64,000 nt of DNA from Sisyra terminalis. Taxonomy: Eukaryota > Arthropoda > Insecta > Neuroptera > Sisyridae. Every line of letters begins with the position of its first letter. Position 1 is the first letter of the stretch. Location: NCBI GenBank assembly GCA_958496175.1, contig OY292278.1, positions 42,470,001 to 42,534,000 on the forward strand, given 5' to 3'. Positions 61,168 to 64,000 of this stretch are shown one piece after another. A model generated the notes under the pieces. It made no database searches, was not told where the DNA came from, and saw nothing but the letters and a program-made list of their open reading frames with translations. The translations under genes and the position numbers were made by a program.

Positions 61168-61178
61168 TATGAATATAT

Positions 61179-62943
61179 GAAATTACTTTTATGTAATAAA
61201 TTTATTTTATCATTGAATATTCAAAAATTATTTGGAACTAGACTTGTACCTTGAACTTCACTCTTTTTTGCATTAATGTCATGAAAAAGCTCTGATTTTT
61301 ATGAATAATTGTTAAAATATTTAATGTTTACTTTGTTGGTTTTTTTTTTTTAAATGGAGCTAAAGTTATCGGCAATTACAAATGATGCTAATACAAACTT
61401 ATAACGTTAACTTTATATGCAAATATCTAGGAAACTTTCGAGACAGTCTGTATAACTTACAGCCTGCATAAATAAAAACGTAAACGAAAGAGATAACACA
61501 ACTTCTCATACAACTCAACGTAGCAGACTAGAAAAATATATATTTTTTACTATTTAATGGCATTACTGTATAATTTCATAAAAATTATTTTAACTAATTA
61601 TTTTATTATATTACAGTAAAACAAGTTTCACATGACTCTTTATCAATTTTATAAGCGAGATCACCTCTTGGTAATTCCTAATTGAAAATTCTACATTTTC
61701 TTTTTATTTTGAAAAATCATTGGAATTAGAAATGTGTGTTATTAAATGTTTATTTTAAAGCCTATCAATCATTTATACGTTTGGATGATTTTTCGATTTT
61801 CAGAACGCAGTGGGAGGCCCGAAAAAAAAATTAATAAGAAAAATAAAGTAAATATCCGATTACGATAAAAACGTTTTAAAAATGATTTGTAGATTTCTAT
61901 CTTGGTATGTATACAATTACCGCGGTATGACGTCCTGACAATATCATTACAATTAATTGATTATTTAACAGATTATTCCTAACTGTTCATTTATGGTGAA
62001 TTAACATTGAAAGATATTTTATACGAAGAAAATTTTTAGTTGGAGCAATTTTTCCGCTTTTTAGAATCTCATTTAAGATACTTATTTGATCCGGAACATG
62101 TGTTTAACGCCCTCCTACCTCATGAAGTCTGTAAACGTTAATAATGAATGTTTTTAAGTGGTTAAAGTGGCGCTTGGTATAGCATGGAGGCGTTTGTTAT
62201 TTGTTGTGAATGCCTTTAGCTTCGTAAAACTTTCTTTACATTCATAAATCGATATTAATGTCAAATGCCGTTTTAGAATTATCGATCACAAATTCTTATT
62301 TTATTAGTCACAAAAAAAAATGTTTATTGGATGACGAAATCTTTTATGTGTTTTCTTGTCTCTTCTGAATTGAAACAAAAGGGAATATGTAGGACACTGG
62401 GTCACATTCTTGTGGGGAGAAGAAGCTTTGTTTAACATTTTTTTTTTCTTATAAATTTTTTGACAATTGGAAACAATATATGAATGCAATTGAATGTATG
62501 GTGGAGTGGTCAATGCATTATTTGAAATTAGGAAAAAGTTTCTAATTATGAAAATACGAGTCAGGAGTCTACAAAAAGGGATTACTTAAAAAACAGTGTC
62601 AGTAATTTTTCTTTAAAAACCCCTTCAAAAGTGATGTCTTTTTCTGCACCCTCAACGAAATTTCAGTCCATAATTGTAATGAAGCAAAACCACTGATAGT
62701 GCCTGCTTAAACCAAGATCAATTTAGTAGTACCCATCACAAAAGTTTGGGAACCATCGCAATAATTCACTTCTTTTAAACAACCACCGTATTAATAGGGG
62801 CGTAAAGTACCCAAATAAATTCACAGAATAATTGGTATGCTGAAGAAAAGACAAGTTTTAAATCATACGAGTATCGTTTCTGGTTCAGTGAGTCAAGTTT
62901 TAAGAGATTAATTTTCTTCTTATATAATAATTACTACCTACAT
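61179..62943. other. AT-rich intergenic, no gene seen
   Basis: Nothing recognisable apart from the putative transposon end at 61430-61450. Confidence 0.4.
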
Positions 62944-62992
62944 ATTTCAAGTGGTAGAATCTTAACCGACTGAGCCATTTCGGTCAGAAAAA
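62944..62992 (-). other. tRNA-like A-box fragment
   Basis: Minus strand reads CCGAAATGGCTCAGTCGG, which fits the pol III A box TRGCNNAGYNGG exactly, but no B box follows. Probably a broken SINE or tRNA relic. Confidence 0.3.
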
Positions 62993-63696
62993 AAGAAGAA
63001 TGAAACATAAACTTGTTCATCAACAACAACAAACACCATTCATGATTTGAAGTAGCTTTTAATTTCATGTCTTGACCCAAATCAATTGCCTACCTAACTC
63101 TTTATAAAATCAAGTTTTTGCGACCTTAAACTTCCCTTTTTGTATTTGGTTACAATTTTTATTATATTGAATTTTATCCTTCAAAGATAAGCATATCTTT
63201 ATCATCTTTCTTCTTAAGATACCCGAAGTATTTGATCGTTGAAATAACCGAACAGTTCTTCGAAGTTTCACAGTTTTATATGGCCTAATTTAGACTTCCA
63301 AAATAAATAATTCCTCTTGATTTTAACTCATTGTTTTTTAAATAAATTTTTAACTACAGTCGCATTTTATTAACAATGTATTCTAAGCTCTCTTTTATAG
63401 ATTAACAATGTATTTATCTTCATAGAATAAAGTTGTCAGAAAACCACATTTTCTATTATTTCAACCGAAAAAAGATATATTTTTAATGCTTATCGCAAAA
63501 GTTATTTTCAAATTAAGAAGTGTTTAAAAATACTTTACTTTTAATTAGTAAAGTCAATCTTTGAATCAACTTCGATAAAAAATTGTTTTTTTTTGCATGG
63601 AAATTTGGTACAGAAAAGTTATCAAAAGTTAAAAGATTAAAAAGTTAAACTACTTGCTTATAAAGAAATTTAATTAAACATAAAATAAGGCAAATT
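62993..63696. other. AT-rich intergenic, no gene seen
   Basis: Nothing recognisable. Confidence 0.4.
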
Positions 63697-63986
63697 CAAT
63701 AAATAATAATGTTCTTGAGAACTTGGACTCAAATAATAAGACGTCAAATTTTCAAATCATCTCAACGTTTCGTTAGTATTTATTTCCAACTTCTTCAGGA
63801 GAACTACAACATAATAACAATGCATGTTGTTCAAAGTCAAATTACACAAATCAATTAATTTTCGCTGTTTAGTATAAAACTAACATACAGTGTTAAAAAA
63901 TACATAAAATTATAATAATAATAAAATAATACATTAATACATTAATATTTAAGTCCAAGTTCTCAAGAACATTATTAATTATTTAC
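63697..63986. repeat. Inverted-repeat element, family E
   Basis: The ends share TAATAATGTTCTTGAGAAC on the left and its reverse complement on the right (63956-63977). The left arm carries the core at 63760-63802. The right arm keeps only about 35 bp. One arm of the same family is at 46425-46560. Confidence 0.8.
63760..63802 (-). ncRNA. Hammerhead-like core (family E), stem II kept by a G-U change
   Basis: Minus strand: TCTC, CTGAAGA, extra A, GTTGG-loop-CTAAC, GAAA, CGTT, GAGA. TCTC/GAGA give a 4-bp stem I. Compared with 46478-46518 the hairpin has C to U, which changes a G-C to a G-U pair and so keeps the stem. Confidence 0.45.
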
Positions 63987-64000
63987 CACACCATGGATGA

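Larger units (their letters stand above)
56564..61450. mobile_element. Possible 4.9-kb DNA transposon defined by its ends only
   Basis: CAGGTGTCTCGAAAGTC at 56564 and, reversed, CAGACTGTCTCGAAAGTTTC ending at 61450 look like terminal inverted repeats, each next to TA. Between them lie LINE insertions C and D, a hAT MITE, mariner debris and unexplained sequence. The two ends could equally belong to two separate solo termini. Confidence 0.3.

Noticed and set aside
56564..61450. Calling a complete autonomous DNA transposon
   Set aside because: No transposase frame matching the ends was found, and the ends are only about 17-20 bp of similarity.
62944..62992. tRNA gene on the minus strand
   Set aside because: A perfect A box but no B box and no cloverleaf; kept only as a fragment.
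1..64000. CRISPR arrays, bacterial operons, ribosome-binding sites
   Set aside because: The window is eukaryotic; the tandem repeats seen are long, diverged and transposon-derived.

Overview
The window looks like one AT-rich stretch of an insect nuclear genome. The support is two genes of the insect-specific Osiris family (DUF1676) on the + strand, a canonical-splice 3-exon gene model, and a dense load of typical insect transposon relics (jockey-like LINEs, mariner, Helitron, hAT, Tigger-like MITEs and foldback elements). The order cannot be fixed from the sequence alone.

Layout. 0-2.5 kb: repeats. 2.9-4.6 kb: Osiris gene 1 (three exons, 265 codons). 5-50 kb: a gene-poor interval of about 46 kb made mostly of transposon debris. 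It holds a mariner relic (6.5 kb), a 1.6-kb inverted repeat (9.8-11.4), a Helitron dropped into a tandem repeat (13.4-16.1), jockey-like LINE pieces (18.5-20.3), a Tigger MITE (23.4), a mariner relic (24.5), a hAT MITE (26.9), a 4-unit tandem array derived from a LINE tail (27.7-30.5), and a foldback element with 9-bp target duplications (32.5-34.0). Further along come three adjacent inverted-repeat elements (36.0-37.2), a jockey-like LINE split by a Tigger MITE (39.2-40.9), a GC-rich hAT MITE (40.9-41.2), a second jockey copy (43.7-45.1), a second foldback (46.0-47.5) and a second Helitron (47.6-49.3). 50.4-51.3 kb: Osiris gene 2 (single exon, 297 codons). 53.7-54.6 kb: a hAT element with a perfect 8-bp duplication. 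56.5-61.5 kb: further TE material, including two 5'-truncated LINE insertions that both keep 11-bp target duplications. 63.7 kb to the end: another inverted-repeat element.

The two Osiris proteins share the family layout: signal peptide, two-cysteine motif, basic RGKKK stretch, long Ala/Leu hydrophobic segment, Gly/His-rich tail and terminal AQxxAY motif. Osiris genes normally lie in one syntenic cluster and act in cuticle and tracheal differentiation, so the window is probably part of that cluster, inflated by transposons. No other protein-coding host gene could be supported.

Main hunt result. Fifteen sites, mostly in the arms of small inverted-repeat elements from at least seven sequence families, share one layout: CUGANGA, an extra A, a short hairpin, GAAA, then usually CGU. 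The hairpin sequence differs between families but stays complementary, and the flanking 3-5 nt also stay complementary. This is the layout of a type I hammerhead ribozyme with a minimal stem III. It is an inference from reading the sequence and needs a covariance search and a cleavage assay.
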